From Alphaproteobacteria bacterium (lineage in GTDB: Bacteria; Pseudomonadota; Alphaproteobacteria; GCA-2731375): a stretch of 64,000 bases of DNA. Each line of letters starts with the position of its first letter. Positions within the stretch are counted from its first letter, which is position 1. The notes beneath the pieces are model-generated. The model did not search any database and was not told where the DNA came from. It saw only the letters and a list, made by a program, of their open reading frames with translations. Positions 39,978 through 48,750 of the stretch are shown piece after piece. The position numbers and the translations under genes are program-made. Where the stretch lies: positions 256,842-320,841 of the forward strand of contig JADHTB010000002.1 of assembly GCA_016776605.1 (NCBI GenBank), given 5' to 3'.

Positions 39978-41153
39978 GTGTCCGGCCAGATCATTCCATT
40001 GCGGCAGCAATACAATACAGTTGGGGTTCAGGCCCATATTCTTGAGTGTATCCATGGAGGCCACGACCGTTTGCGTTTTGAGGTCGACCACCGAGACAGA
40101 GCCATCCCGCATTCCAGGCAGGTTGATGAAGGAATTCTGCACAAAGCCGTAACGGCCATCCTTGGTCAGACCAACATGATGGGCACCTTGGCCGGTCGGT
40201 ATTGATTTGATCAGCGTTGGCTTGGCCGGGTTTTTAGACAGGTCAAAAATATGCATCAGGCCTGGATTGGCGGTGGTGACGTACATGGTTTTACCCTTGT
40301 CGACAAAGTATATCTCCAGCGGCACGCCGCCATTGACGGGCGCTAGATCGAAGGCTTCGGCAACATCAAAGTTGTTCGTCCCCGGATTCCAGATCGCCGT
40401 CCACAAAGCGGCGCCAAACATATTGGTGGTGTAGACGATGGCAGGGTTGGAGCCGGGCACCCGCAACACCTCTACTGGGGCCACGCCGGACGGCGATTTC
40501 TTTGTCGACATCTTTAACTTGCCCAGAACCTTGTTGGTGCTGGCCTGCACAACGATTAATTCTTCGCGCGGCGTTTTCAAATCTCCGGTAATGGTGCTGG
40601 TCACCAACAGACGGTCGATATCGCTCAGCACAACCAGGCCATGCGGGTTGGCGCCCGGAATATCGATCATCCCGGTAATCTTGTCAGTCGCCGTTTCGCC
40701 CACATAGACGTTGCCTGAATTCATGCAGGTCAGGTACCAGGTTTTGTTGTCTTCGGAAAAGACCACGTCCTCGCCCATCACGCATTTCGGCACGGCAATG
40801 CGTTTCAGGCGGTAGGGGAATTCGTTCAGTTTAAAAACATGCAGTTCGGGTTTGCCCAACGCGGTGATGTAGGCTTTTTCCATTTTGCGGTCATAGAAAA
40901 TGTGATGCGCGACCAGATCAGAGGGTAATGGTATATCCATCAGAATTTTGCCGAAAGTCGCCGCCTTCGGATCCACATCAATGACGGCAATACCTTCCCG
41001 ACGCTCCCCGGTGCCGGTTAATTTAAGCGCCTTCAAAGAGTCCGCAGGCTTGCTCTCGTAATTCATCATCGCCAGAATTTCGCTCTTTGCGAAGTTCGGA
41101 GCGGCCACTACGGCGAGTAATGCGATCGCCAGACTGGTTACCATTCGTTTCAT
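39975..41153 (-). CDS. Secreted beta-propeller protein (YncE-like)
   Basis: 392 residues. Sec signal peptide (residues 1-23, cleavage near AKS). The mature part has repeated propeller-type blades: 'EGIAVIDVDPKAATFGKI', 'HHIFYDRKMEKAYITALG', 'VYVGETATDKITGMIDIPG', 'HGLVVLSDIDRLLVTSTI', 'FVQNSFINLPGMRDGSVS', 'VVDLKTQTVVASM'. Such periplasmic propellers bind ligands or accompany redox enzymes; no catalytic motif is recognised here. It diverges from the cupredoxin-like and membrane-protein genes, suggesting a shared process. The TAG stop codon comes from a mobile element. Confidence 0.7.
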   Translation of the reverse strand: MKRMVTSLAIALLAVVAAPNFAKSEILAMMNYESKPADSLKALKLTGTGERREGIAVIDVDPKAATFGKILMDIPLPSDLVAHHIFYDRKMEKAYITALGKPELHVFKLNEFPYRLKRIAVPKCVMGEDVVFSEDNKTWYLTCMNSGNVYVGETATDKITGMIDIPGANPHGLVVLSDIDRLLVTSTITGDLKTPREELIVVQASTNKVLGKLKMSTKKSPSGVAPVEVLRVPGSNPAIVYTTNMFGAALWTAIWNPGTNNFDVAEAFDLAPVNGGVPLEIYFVDKGKTMYVTTANPGLMHIFDLSKNPAKPTLIKSIPTGQGAHHVGLTKDGRYGFVQNSFINLPGMRDGSVSVVDLKTQTVVASMDTLKNMGLNPNCIVLLPQWNDLAGH

Positions 41154-41266
41154 TGCTGTCTCTCCCCTGGGACTACTAATTGTGGTAGCCTCCCCATGTG
41201 TCAGATACTATATCCAATAATTCTAATGCCATTCATCACCCCTTCATAGCGTAAAAGAAGTCAACC

Positions 41267-41662
41267 TTGCCAAGAGCCTATGCCAACATAAGCCGACGCT
41301 GCTTTCTGCCAACCCTGGCCGTGATTGCCATTGGTGCCACCGGCCTGATGGCGGTGTCCGGCGCCGGGTCGGCGCGGGCGCAAAATCGCCGCGCAATTAG
41401 CCTGGAGATCCGCGATGGCCGGGTGGCCGTTGCCGAAAAAACGATCCGGGTGAACGAAGGCGAGGAGATCAACATCAAATGGACCACGGATGCGGCCGTG
41501 GAGTTGCATTTACACGGATATGATATCCAGGCTTTGGCCACACCGGGGCAGCCGGTGTCGATGATCTTTCAGGCTCATACCGCCGGGCGGTTTCCCATTT
41601 CGGCCCACGGGCGGGGGCATGGGCACGGTACTATGATTTATCTCGAAGTCCTTCCCCGGTAG
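41267..41662 (+). CDS. Tat-exported cupredoxin-like protein
   Basis: 131 residues, TTG start (no ATG or GTG fits). A twin-arginine signal 'SRRCFLPTLAVIAIG' (residues 9-23) with a cleavage site near ARAQ. The mature 90 residues form a cupredoxin-type beta sandwich: 'EKTIRVNEGEEINIKWTTD', 'VELHLHGYDIQA', 'AGRFPISAHGRGHGHGT'. Histidines 81, 83, 104, 114, 118 and 120 could bind copper, but there is no cysteine, so it is not a classic blue-copper centre. Seven bases of spacer before the next membrane-protein ORF, so the pair is co-transcribed. Possible copper chaperone or sensor; function not known. Confidence 0.7.
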   Translation: MPRAYANISRRCFLPTLAVIAIGATGLMAVSGAGSARAQNRRAISLEIRDGRVAVAEKTIRVNEGEEINIKWTTDAAVELHLHGYDIQALATPGQPVSMIFQAHTAGRFPISAHGRGHGHGTMIYLEVLPR

Positions 41663-41671
41663 GCTGGCGTG

Positions 41672-43132
41672 ATGAAAACATATCAGGCCGCACCCGCACT
41701 GCTGGCCGCCGGCTCGGCGCTCATAATAGCCCTTATTATCCCCCTTCCCGCCTGGGCCCACGCATTCGGCGTCCGCTATGACCTGCCGTTACCTCTTTGG
41801 CTGTATTTGACAGGCGCCGGCGCCGCGGTGGCGCTTTCCTTCGCGGTCATGGCGGTGTTCCTAAAAGACCGGGGCGCAGATCCGGAAGATTTTCATTTTG
41901 ACCTTCTCGCCCTGCCCCTTGTGAGATGGTTGGGCGGCCCTGTCGTGTTGAATTTTGTCAGGCTGCTGTCCCTGAGTATCTTCGCTATTTTGTTGATGGC
42001 GGGCTTTATCGGCCATCCGGATCCGTTCAAAAATATCGCGCCAACATTTGTTTGGGTCATCTGGTGGGTCGGGATGGCTTTTGTCTCGACCTTCGCCGGT
42101 AACCTGTGGGACCTGATTAACCCCTGGAAGATCATTTTCACCTGGTTGGTAAAGAGACCCAGCGCCCCGCCCCGCCAGCGGCTCTACCCGGCTTGGCTGG
42201 GTCGTTGGCCCGCAGTGTTGGTTTTTCTGATCTTCGCCTGGATGGAATTGATCTCGGAACAGGCCGAGCAGCCGCGCACGCTCGCCACGCTGATTATTAT
42301 TTATTCTGTCATCACCTGGGCCGGCATGTGGATTTATGGCCGGGATACGTGGTTGCGGCACGGTGAAATCTTTACCGTGACATTCGGTTTTCTGGCACGA
42401 TTTTCCTTCAGTGCGGGGGCTGGCGGCAAATGGCATATCCGGTTGCCGGCGGTCGGACTGTTGTGTCGGCAGCCCCTGCATTTTTCGGGCGTCTGTTTTG
42501 TCTTGTTGCTGTTAACCTCCGTGACTTTTGACGGCATTCTGGAGACGCCGCTGTGGGCCGGTATTCTTACCTGGATCGCCGAAAGTCAGGTGCTGCGGCC
42601 TGCATTACTGTATCTGCAGGACGCCGGCGCCGATTTGATCGCCGTGATCAAGACCGTCGCCTTGATCATCTTTCCGGTAATTTTCGTCGCCGTTTTCTTT
42701 TTAGGCAGTAAAGCCATCGCCTGGGCCGGCGGCGGCACGGTTGGAACCCGTGACGTGGCTGGCTATTTCGTGCTTTCGCTGGTTCCAATCGCCATCGCCT
42801 ATCACCTGTCTCATTATCTTTCCTACCTGCTGATCGCCGGGCAGAATATTATCCCCATGCTTTCGGACCCGTTCGGCCGGGGTTGGGATTTGTTTGGCAC
42901 AACCGGCTACGCCGTGGATATTGGCATCGTAAACGCCAAAATGATTTGGTATGTGGCCGTCACTGCCATCGTCGTGGGGCATATATTGGCTGTCTACATC
43001 GGCCATGTCATGGCTTTCCGCGTGTTCGAGAGCCGGGCGTTGGCTCTGCGCAGTCAATTCCCCATGCTGATCCTGATGGTTGGTTACACCATGATCAGCC
43101 TGTGGATTCTGTCTCAGCCCATTATTTCCTGA
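41672..43132 (+). CDS. Polytopic membrane protein, 'fenitrothion hydrolase'-like family
   Basis: 486 residues with about 11-12 membrane segments. N-terminal 'AHAFGVRYDLPLPLWLYLTG' follows a signal-like helix; internal landmarks are 'GNLWDLINPWKIIF' and 'YHLSHYLSYLLIAGQNIIP'. I recall this N-terminal pattern from a poorly studied family annotated in databases as fenitrothion hydrolase, a label unlikely to be its true role. Conserved histidines in membrane segments (AHAFG, YHLSHY, GHILAVYIGHV) could bind metal or haem. It pairs with the cupredoxin-like gene. Start: ATG 41672; a GTG one codon earlier is possible. Confidence 0.6.
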   Translation: MKTYQAAPALLAAGSALIIALIIPLPAWAHAFGVRYDLPLPLWLYLTGAGAAVALSFAVMAVFLKDRGADPEDFHFDLLALPLVRWLGGPVVLNFVRLLSLSIFAILLMAGFIGHPDPFKNIAPTFVWVIWWVGMAFVSTFAGNLWDLINPWKIIFTWLVKRPSAPPRQRLYPAWLGRWPAVLVFLIFAWMELISEQAEQPRTLATLIIIYSVITWAGMWIYGRDTWLRHGEIFTVTFGFLARFSFSAGAGGKWHIRLPAVGLLCRQPLHFSGVCFVLLLLTSVTFDGILETPLWAGILTWIAESQVLRPALLYLQDAGADLIAVIKTVALIIFPVIFVAVFFLGSKAIAWAGGGTVGTRDVAGYFVLSLVPIAIAYHLSHYLSYLLIAGQNIIPMLSDPFGRGWDLFGTTGYAVDIGIVNAKMIWYVAVTAIVVGHILAVYIGHVMAFRVFESRALALRSQFPMLILMVGYTMISLWILSQPIIS

Positions 43133-43174
43133 GGCGCAGGGTTCCCACCTGTTTCAGGTAGCCGCAGCCTACCT

Positions 43175-43597
43175 TTATACCGCTGCCCGGCGGCTGTAGG
43201 TCAGGCCGATTTCGTCCAGTTGCGCCTGTTCCAGCTTTGCCGCGAGATGTTGCTGCCGCTTGCCCTCGCGCTCCAGGGCCAGCTCGAATTTTTTGGCTTC
43301 GCGGAATTCACTGGCCATGTTTTCGTTAATTCGTCCCAGGGCCCGGGTCGCTTCGGCAATTGACTCGGCCAAGGTTTCACGCCGCGCTTCAATATGCTGC
43401 GCGTAGATCCCGAAATTGGTCATGGCCAGGTCAGCCTGGCTGACGGCATTTGTCTCCCGCGTCAATTCCTGTTCCAAGGCAGCATCCTGGTTCATGAAAT
43501 TTGTCCGCATGGCCTCAACTTCAATCGCCTTACGCCGATGCTGATCCATGCGAAACCGGTGCATTCGCGCCAGCGCCGCAAAACCGCGAACATTCAT
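43175..43597 (-). CDS. fliJ: FliJ-like flagellar export coiled-coil protein
   Basis: 140 residues, almost entirely charged coiled coil ('[18 protein letters not shown]', '[18 protein letters not shown]', '[18 protein letters not shown]'). The start overlaps the fliI stop by four bases (ATGA). In flagellar systems FliJ sits in the FliI ATPase ring and couples it to FlhA. The FliJ sequence is poorly conserved, so the call rests on shape, length and position after fliI. Confidence 0.75.
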   Translation of the reverse strand: MNVRGFAALARMHRFRMDQHRRKAIEVEAMRTNFMNQDAALEQELTRETNAVSQADLAMTNFGIYAQHIEARRETLAESIAEATRALGRINENMASEFREAKKFELALEREGKRQQHLAAKLEQAQLDEIGLTYSRRAAV

Positions 43598-44931
43598 TCA
43601 CTCGCCCCCTCTGACAATATATCGGCTAAATGATCGTAGCCATCCAACAGGCTGCAACCCTCGTCCTTATCCTGCCGCAGGAATGCTTCCAAGGCATCGT
43701 GATAGCGGATCGCTTCATCCACCTCCGGGTCAGAGCCGATCCGATAGGCGCCCAAGCGGATCAATTCTTCCATATTGGCATAGGCAGCCATAAGCCGGCG
43801 GGCGTGCTGGACCAGGACGTTTTCCTCCGGCTCGTTACAGGCCGGCATGGTCCGCGACAGGCTACGTAGAATATCGATGGCGGGAAAGCGGCCCCGTTCG
43901 GCGATTTCACGGCTCAAAACGATATGACCGTCCAGTATGCCACGCACCGCATCGGCGATGGGCTCGTTATGATCATCGCCCTCGACAAGTACCGTGAACA
44001 AGCCGGTGATGCCGCCCTTCCCCGTACCCGGCCCGGCCCGCTCCAGCAGGCGCGGCAACTCGGCAAACACCGATGGGGTATAGCCTTTTGACGCCGGCGG
44101 CTCGCCACCAGACAGTCCGATCTCGCGTTGGGCCATGGCAAACCGCGTGACACTGTCCATCATGCACAAGACATCGTGGTCGCAATCGCGGAAGTATTCC
44201 GCCAGTGTCATAGTCATGTAGGCGGCCTGGCGCCGTATCAATGCTGGTTCGTCGGAAGTCGCCACAACGATAACGCTGCGCGCCAGTCCCTCCTCGCCCA
44301 AATTATCCTCAATAAATTCCTGAACCTCACGGCCACGTTCGCCGATCAGGCCGATCACCGAAACATCCGAGGCGGTATAACGGGCCAACATGGACAACAA
44401 TACCGATTTACCCACGCCGCTGCCGGCGAAAATACCCATGCGCTGTCCACGGCACAGGGTGACAAAGGTATTCAACGCCCGCACGCCCAAATCCACCTTG
44501 CCGCGCACACGCTGTCTGGCGTGCGCCTGCGGCGGCTGGCCGCGTAGCGGATAGGCCTGGTTGCCGCGGGGCAACGGCCCTTTGCCATCAATAGGTTCAC
44601 CCATGGCGTTGACGACACGGCCCAGCCAGCGCGCGTTGGGATAGACCATTGGATTATGTTCATCGACCATGGCCCGGCAACCCATGCCAATGCCATCCAA
44701 GGTGCCAAATGGCAGCAATACCGCGGCCTCGTTATGAAAACCGACCACCTCCGCCATCACGGAACGGCCATCGCGGGTCTGTACGGAACAGCGCGAGCCA
44801 ATGCTCAACGCGGCTTGCGCGCCACAGACCTCCAGCGTTAGCCCCCGGACGCCCGCGACACGACCGTACAACCGGTGTGGCGGGATTTGCTCAATTTCGC
44901 TCAGGGCAGTTTGCACGGTACTCTGCGACAC
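43594..44931 (-). CDS. fliI: Flagellar export ATPase FliI
   Basis: 445 residues, GTG start. F1-beta-like ATPase: Walker A '[17 protein letters not shown]', '[16 protein letters not shown]', Walker B-type '[19 protein letters not shown]' and '[20 protein letters not shown]', which mark FliI/type III ATPases. Powers unfolding of flagellar export substrates at the inner membrane. Divergent from ctrA, with CtrA boxes in the 168-base gap. Confidence 0.94.
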   Translation of the reverse strand: MSQSTVQTALSEIEQIPPHRLYGRVAGVRGLTLEVCGAQAALSIGSRCSVQTRDGRSVMAEVVGFHNEAAVLLPFGTLDGIGMGCRAMVDEHNPMVYPNARWLGRVVNAMGEPIDGKGPLPRGNQAYPLRGQPPQAHARQRVRGKVDLGVRALNTFVTLCRGQRMGIFAGSGVGKSVLLSMLARYTASDVSVIGLIGERGREVQEFIEDNLGEEGLARSVIVVATSDEPALIRRQAAYMTMTLAEYFRDCDHDVLCMMDSVTRFAMAQREIGLSGGEPPASKGYTPSVFAELPRLLERAGPGTGKGGITGLFTVLVEGDDHNEPIADAVRGILDGHIVLSREIAERGRFPAIDILRSLSRTMPACNEPEENVLVQHARRLMAAYANMEELIRLGAYRIGSDPEVDEAIRYHDALEAFLRQDKDEGCSLLDGYDHLADILSEGASE

Positions 44932-45034
44932 AATGGATCCAATCAGGATTGATCGGGCCTATATTTGGCTATTCGCCTTAAGTTTCGGTAAAGGCGGTAG
45001 CAAAAAAAGGAAAATATTTACCATGGCGCCGTTG

Positions 45035-45049
45035 TTAACGGTTCGTTAA
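45035..45049. promoter_or_regulatory. CtrA box (full site)
   Basis: TTAA-CGGTTCG-TTAA, a perfect match to the CtrA consensus TTAA-N7-TTAA. It lies 51 bases upstream of ctrA and 104 bases upstream of fliI, so phosphorylated CtrA could regulate itself and flagellar export. Confidence 0.8.
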
Positions 45050-45059
45050 CCTAGCGCGG

Positions 45060-45084
45060 TTAACCTTAGTTAACGATCGGTTAG
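45060..45084. promoter_or_regulatory. Second, overlapping CtrA-type box
   Basis: Three TTAA-like half sites: TTAA (45060-45063), TTAA (45070-45073; 6-base gap) and TTAG (45081-45084; 7-base gap). The second pair has the right spacing with one mismatch. It ends 15 bases before the ctrA ATG, a position suited to autorepression. Confidence 0.55.
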
Positions 45085-45099
45085 ACGGAGATGACGGAC

Positions 45100-45795
45100 A
45101 TGCGGGTTTTACTTATTGAAGACGATACAGCCATGGCGAAAAGCATCGATTTGATGCTGCAGGGCGATGGTTTCAATGTTTACGGCACGGATCTGGGCGA
45201 GGAAGGTTTAGACCTCGGCAAGATCTACGATTACGACATTATAGTGTTGGATCTAAATCTACCTGACATGCACGGTTATGACGTGTTGAAAAAGCTGCGG
45301 GTCGCTAAGGTAGAGACCCCTATATTAATTCTTTCTGGCCTGGCTGAACCTGATGACAAGGTTCGCGGCCTTGGTTTCGGCGCCGACGATTACATGACCA
45401 AACCTTTCGATAAGCGTGAATTGGTGGCGCGTATTCATGCCATCGTCCGCCGCTCCAAGGGGCATTCACAGTCGATCATCAAGACCGGGAAATTGTCGGT
45501 TAATCTTGATAGCCGGGCGGTCGAGGTCGAAGGCCAGCGTTTGCATCTGACCGGCAAGGAATACGCCATGTTGGAGCTGCTCTCCCTGCGCAAGGGAACA
45601 ACGCTGACCAAGGAGATGTTTCTGAATCATCTTTATGGCGGCATGGACGAGCCGGAGTTGAAGATCATCGACGTCTTCATTTGCAAGCTACGCAAAAAGC
45701 TGGCCAATGCGACGGGTGGCGAACATTACATCGAGACCGTGTGGGGGCGCGGTTATGTCTTGCGCGACCCACCCGCCGAAGAAGTGGCAGCCTAG
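45100..45795 (+). CDS. ctrA: Cell-cycle response regulator CtrA
   Basis: 231 residues, the CtrA length. Receiver domain ('[20 protein letters not shown]', D51 in '[14 protein letters not shown]', '[20 protein letters not shown]') and OmpR-type winged helix ('[20 protein letters not shown]', '[14 protein letters not shown]', '[15 protein letters not shown]'). Controls motility and, in some species, cell-cycle genes. MRVLL at 45100 is used, with GGAG nine bases upstream; an ATG three codons earlier is possible. The TAG stop is the first three bases of a mobile element. Confidence 0.97.
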   Translation: MRVLLIEDDTAMAKSIDLMLQGDGFNVYGTDLGEEGLDLGKIYDYDIIVLDLNLPDMHGYDVLKKLRVAKVETPILILSGLAEPDDKVRGLGFGADDYMTKPFDKRELVARIHAIVRRSKGHSQSIIKTGKLSVNLDSRAVEVEGQRLHLTGKEYAMLELLSLRKGTTLTKEMFLNHLYGGMDEPELKIIDVFICKLRKKLANATGGEHYIETVWGRGYVLRDPPAEEVAA

Positions 45796-45895
45796 AGCGC
45801 ATTCGAAGAAAATGCGCTCAGACTCTTAAAAATAGAGCAATTGAACCAATCACTTAAGTCGCGTGAGCGACTCCAATTAATTGAAAATTGCTCTA
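45793..45895. repeat. 103-bp palindromic mobile element, copy B1
   Basis: TAGAGC...GCTCTA with CTAG at both junctions (GCCTAG / CTAGGCC), so the empty site reads GCAGCCTAGGCC. Contains the hairpins GAGCGCATT / AATGCGCTC and AGTCGCGTGAGCGACT. About 89% identical to the interrupted copy at 46091. Its first three bases are the ctrA stop codon. Confidence 0.9.
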
Positions 45896-45955
45896 GGCCA
45901 CCAAGGTAGCGGCAACACCCCTACCAGGTAGGCATGAAATTACCGAAAACGTCTG

Positions 45956-45978
45956 GCGGCCGCTTTTAGAGCGGCCGC
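45956..45978. terminator. GC-rich hairpin between ctrA and cheR
   Basis: A 9-bp perfect stem (GCGGCCGCT / AGCGGCCGC) with a 5-base loop. It could stop transcription from both convergent sides (TATTCGTTT on plus, CAGACGTTTT on minus). The T runs are poor, so this is tentative. The remaining unique sequence of 45896-46090 shows no gene. Confidence 0.4.
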
Positions 45979-46090
45979 TATTCGTTTGCGCTGTGCATTT
46001 GAAAAGGCTGGATTGAAACCCGCGCCGCCGGCAAGGTACTGCCAGGGTCGCCCGTCCGGTATGCAATTGGGATGGAAAAGCGCGTCAGCC

Positions 46091-46295
46091 TAGAGCGCAT
46101 TCGAAGAATATGCGCTAAGACTCTTAAAAATAGAGTTATTGAACCATTCACCTAGAGCAATTCCGAATTAATGAGAATCGCGAAGCGATTCTAAGTGATT
46201 GGAAAAAATTGCTCTAATTATAGAGATCTGAGCATTTTCAGAGTGAAAATGCTCTAGGTCGCGAGAGCGACTCAAATTAATTGAGAATGGCTCTA
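46091..46295. repeat. 103-bp element, copy B2, split by a nested copy
   Basis: Left part 46091-46154 and right part 46257-46295 join to exactly 103 bases and align to the copy at 45793 (about 89% identity). The interruption is the A-type element at 46153-46256, inserted at a CTAG with the TA duplicated. On the minus strand the right end (CTA, 46293-46295) is the stop codon of cheR. Confidence 0.9.
46153..46256. repeat. Nested mobile element, copy A3 (inverted)
   Basis: 104 bases, TAGAGC...GCTCTA, about 94% identical to the reverse complement of the copy at 5871 (one extra A). It sits inside the B2 element; removing it with one TA restores a 103-base B element carrying CCTAGG. This shows that A elements moved after B2 was in place. 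Confidence 0.92.
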
Positions 46296-47153
46296 ACCGG
46301 CGACGGACTGCAGGCTGTTCAGTTTCGGCGTCGCCGGTGCCGCGGTAGCCATTCCATAGACACCACGTTGGCCGGGAACGGGTTGGAAAACATCCGATAT
46401 GCCCAGGACCGTCTCGGCCGCTCCCATGAACAGACAGCCATCTTTGGCCAGAATACCAGACATGGCCGCCAAGACTTGGGCCTTGGTGGGTTGATCGAAA
46501 TAGATCAACACGTTGCGGCAGAAAATAATGTCAAAGGTGCCCAGCGATTTCAAATCTTTCAGTAAATTGAATTCCTTATAGGAAACCATGGCACGGATAG
46601 CAGAATCGATTTGCCACAATTCATTGACCTGGGTAAAATATTTCATCAAATATTTGACAGGCAGGCCCCGCTGAACTTCAAACTGGGAGTAGATACCGAC
46701 CTTGGCCTTCTCCAGAACTTCCTGCGAAATATCCGTGCCCACGATCTCTATCCGCCAACCGGCCAGTTTCGGCGCCATCTCGCGCAAAATCATTGCCAGG
46801 CTATAGGCTTCCTGGCCGGTGGAGCAGGCCGCGCTCCAAATACGCAGGCTTTTCTTAGCGGCGCGGTCCGCCAACAGATTCGGCAGAATCGCATTTTCGA
46901 ACGTTTCAAATGGCTTTGCATCACGAAAGAAAAATGACTCGTTGGTGGTCATTGCCTCGGTGATATCATGCAGCAACGGTTCGGACCGCTTCAACCGCAC
47001 CTGCGCCACGAGTTCATCCAGGTTGGCTATATTATTCTTTTTAGCGACCGGGTTCAGGCGGCTTTCCAACAAATAGGTTTTTTCCGGACCAATGGACAAT
47101 CCAGAGCGCTCCTTGAGGATACCGGCCAATAAGGCAAAATCATCTGGTGTCAT
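46293..47153 (-). CDS. cheR: Chemotaxis methyltransferase CheR
   Basis: 286 residues. N-terminal helical CheR domain and SAM-dependent methyltransferase domain ('NESFFFRD', 'RIWSAACSTGQEAYSLAMIL', 'EIVGTDISQEVLEKAKVG', 'IIFCRNVLIYFD'). Adds methyl groups to receptor glutamates. Start overlaps the cheB stop by four bases. The TAG stop codon is contributed by the element at 46091-46295. Confidence 0.95.
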   Translation of the reverse strand: MTPDDFALLAGILKERSGLSIGPEKTYLLESRLNPVAKKNNIANLDELVAQVRLKRSEPLLHDITEAMTTNESFFFRDAKPFETFENAILPNLLADRAAKKSLRIWSAACSTGQEAYSLAMILREMAPKLAGWRIEIVGTDISQEVLEKAKVGIYSQFEVQRGLPVKYLMKYFTQVNELWQIDSAIRAMVSYKEFNLLKDLKSLGTFDIIFCRNVLIYFDQPTKAQVLAAMSGILAKDGCLFMGAAETVLGISDVFQPVPGQRGVYGMATAAPATPKLNSLQSVAG

Positions 47154-48313
47154 AGGCCACCCCCACGTGCAAAGCGAATGACCGAGGACCCGATATCATC
47201 AATGGGCAGCACAGCACTGCATAAACCGCCCGTGGCAACGGCACCGGGCATTCCCCAAACAACGCTGCTGCCTTCATCCTGGGCAATAATCGTACCGCCG
47301 CGTTCCGCGACGCCTTGGCTGCCGCTTAATCCGTCATGCCCCATACCGGTCAAAACCACCGTCAAGACCCGTTCGCCATAGGCGGCCACGGCACTTCGCA
47401 ACATCGGATCAACGGATGGCCGGCAGAAATTTTCCTGAGCGTCCTGGTTCAGCCGCAAAATTTTCCCAGTGGGATTGCTCTCAACCACCATGTGATAGTC
47501 GCCTGGCGCCAGGTATACATGGCCGTCTTGAATTTCCATTTTGTCCGTCGCCTCGACACAATCGACACCGTCTATCCGGTCCAGATGTTGTGCCAGTATC
47601 GTGGTGAAAGTGGCGGGCATATGTTGGGTAATCAGAATTGGCTGCTTCACCTTGCCGCCGATCGCGCCGAATAATTTGAACAAGGCCTGCGGGCCACCCG
47701 TGGAGCTGCCTACGCAAATTATATTTGGGCTTAACTTTCCCGGCTTACGCAGGGCAATGGGCGCGCTGCCGTAAGGGCCGCCTTGGGAGCGGGTATGCAC
47801 CACGCCGCCATTTTGCGATTTGGCGACAGTCCGTGACGCAATGTTGCCGCGCGTCCGCACGGATCTGCCCAGGGCACGGACTTTATCCACCAAGTCCCGG
47901 CGAAAGCCGTCCGCGGAATGCAAATCACCTGATGTCGTCGGCTTGGCAAGATAGTCGGATGCCCCTAGCGCCAGCGCCTTCAAGGCGATGTCCGCATTGC
48001 GTGTGGTCAGGGTTGAAGACATCACTATTTTGCTTCGCGGTGACAATTTCAAAAGTTTTGGTAGTGCCGTGAGGCCGTCCATTTTCGGCATTTCAATGTC
48101 CAGCACCACGACGTCCGGTTTGTGCTCGGCCATTTTTATTTGCGCCGCCTCGCCATCCGTTGCCCAGGCGACCACTTCGATTTCTGGATCTTCCTGGAGC
48201 CAGCGTTTGACCAAGCCGCGGATTACCGCCGAGTCATCGACGACCATCACTTTGATCATGGCAGTATTATCATTGCCCACGGCGACTGCCGCAGGCTTCT
48301 CCGCAACAGCCAT
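47150..48313 (-). CDS. cheB: Chemotaxis methylesterase CheB
   Basis: 387 residues. Receiver domain (D72 in 'VVLDIEMPKMDGL') joined by a linker to the methylesterase domain with catalytic Ser in 'CVGSSTGGPQAL', His in 'ITQHMPATFT' and Asp in 'GMGHDGL'. Demethylates or deamidates receptors for adaptation. The ATG at 48313 overlaps the cheY stop by one base; an in-frame TTG one codon earlier is ignored. Confidence 0.95.
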   Translation of the reverse strand: MAVAEKPAAVAVGNDNTAMIKVMVVDDSAVIRGLVKRWLQEDPEIEVVAWATDGEAAQIKMAEHKPDVVVLDIEMPKMDGLTALPKLLKLSPRSKIVMSSTLTTRNADIALKALALGASDYLAKPTTSGDLHSADGFRRDLVDKVRALGRSVRTRGNIASRTVAKSQNGGVVHTRSQGGPYGSAPIALRKPGKLSPNIICVGSSTGGPQALFKLFGAIGGKVKQPILITQHMPATFTTILAQHLDRIDGVDCVEATDKMEIQDGHVYLAPGDYHMVVESNPTGKILRLNQDAQENFCRPSVDPMLRSAVAAYGERVLTVVLTGMGHDGLSGSQGVAERGGTIIAQDEGSSVVWGMPGAVATGGLCSAVLPIDDIGSSVIRFARGGGL

Positions 48314-48678
48314 CAAAGTAATCCCACCTGAGTGAATTTGGCTTCGATTATTTCCTTGTCAAAGGGCTTCATGATGTACTCGTTCGCGCCGGCCTTCATG
48401 GCCTCGACAATATGAGACATATCGTTTTCGGTCGTGCAGAATACGACGACGGGCGCATCGCCACCTTTGCTCACCCGCAGATGCCGCAAGAAATCGATGC
48501 CATCCATCACGGGCATGTTCCAATCCAGCAATATGGCATCAGGCATTTCCGAAAGGCAGGCATCTAACGCTTCCTGACCGTCCTTGGCTTCGGATATCTC
48601 GAAATCCAGGGTTTCGAGTATTCTGCGCGCCACCATTCGAATGACTTTCGAGTCATCTACGACCAAACAAGATTTCAT
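48313..48678 (-). CDS. cheY: Chemotaxis response regulator CheY
   Basis: 121 residues, a single receiver domain: acidic pocket D8/D9, phosphorylation site D52 in 'ILLDWNMPVMDG', and the conserved 'KPFDKE' lysine region. The phosphorylated form acts on the flagellar switch. 72 bases after cheW, with TGATG coupling to cheB. Confidence 0.94.
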   Translation of the reverse strand: MKSCLVVDDSKVIRMVARRILETLDFEISEAKDGQEALDACLSEMPDAILLDWNMPVMDGIDFLRHLRVSKGGDAPVVVFCTTENDMSHIVEAMKAGANEYIMKPFDKEIIEAKFTQVGLL

Positions 48679-48750
48679 TTTCCACTCCGTCGGTCACGGT
48701 CATAAAGGCGTCAAGGGCTGCGCGCCCACAGGCGTGCGGTTACGTCGGTT

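Noticed and set aside
45793-46295. CRISPR array or tandem repeat
   Set aside because: The repeats are 103-bp palindromic elements, nested or separated by unique sequence, with no regular short repeats, spacers or cas genes.
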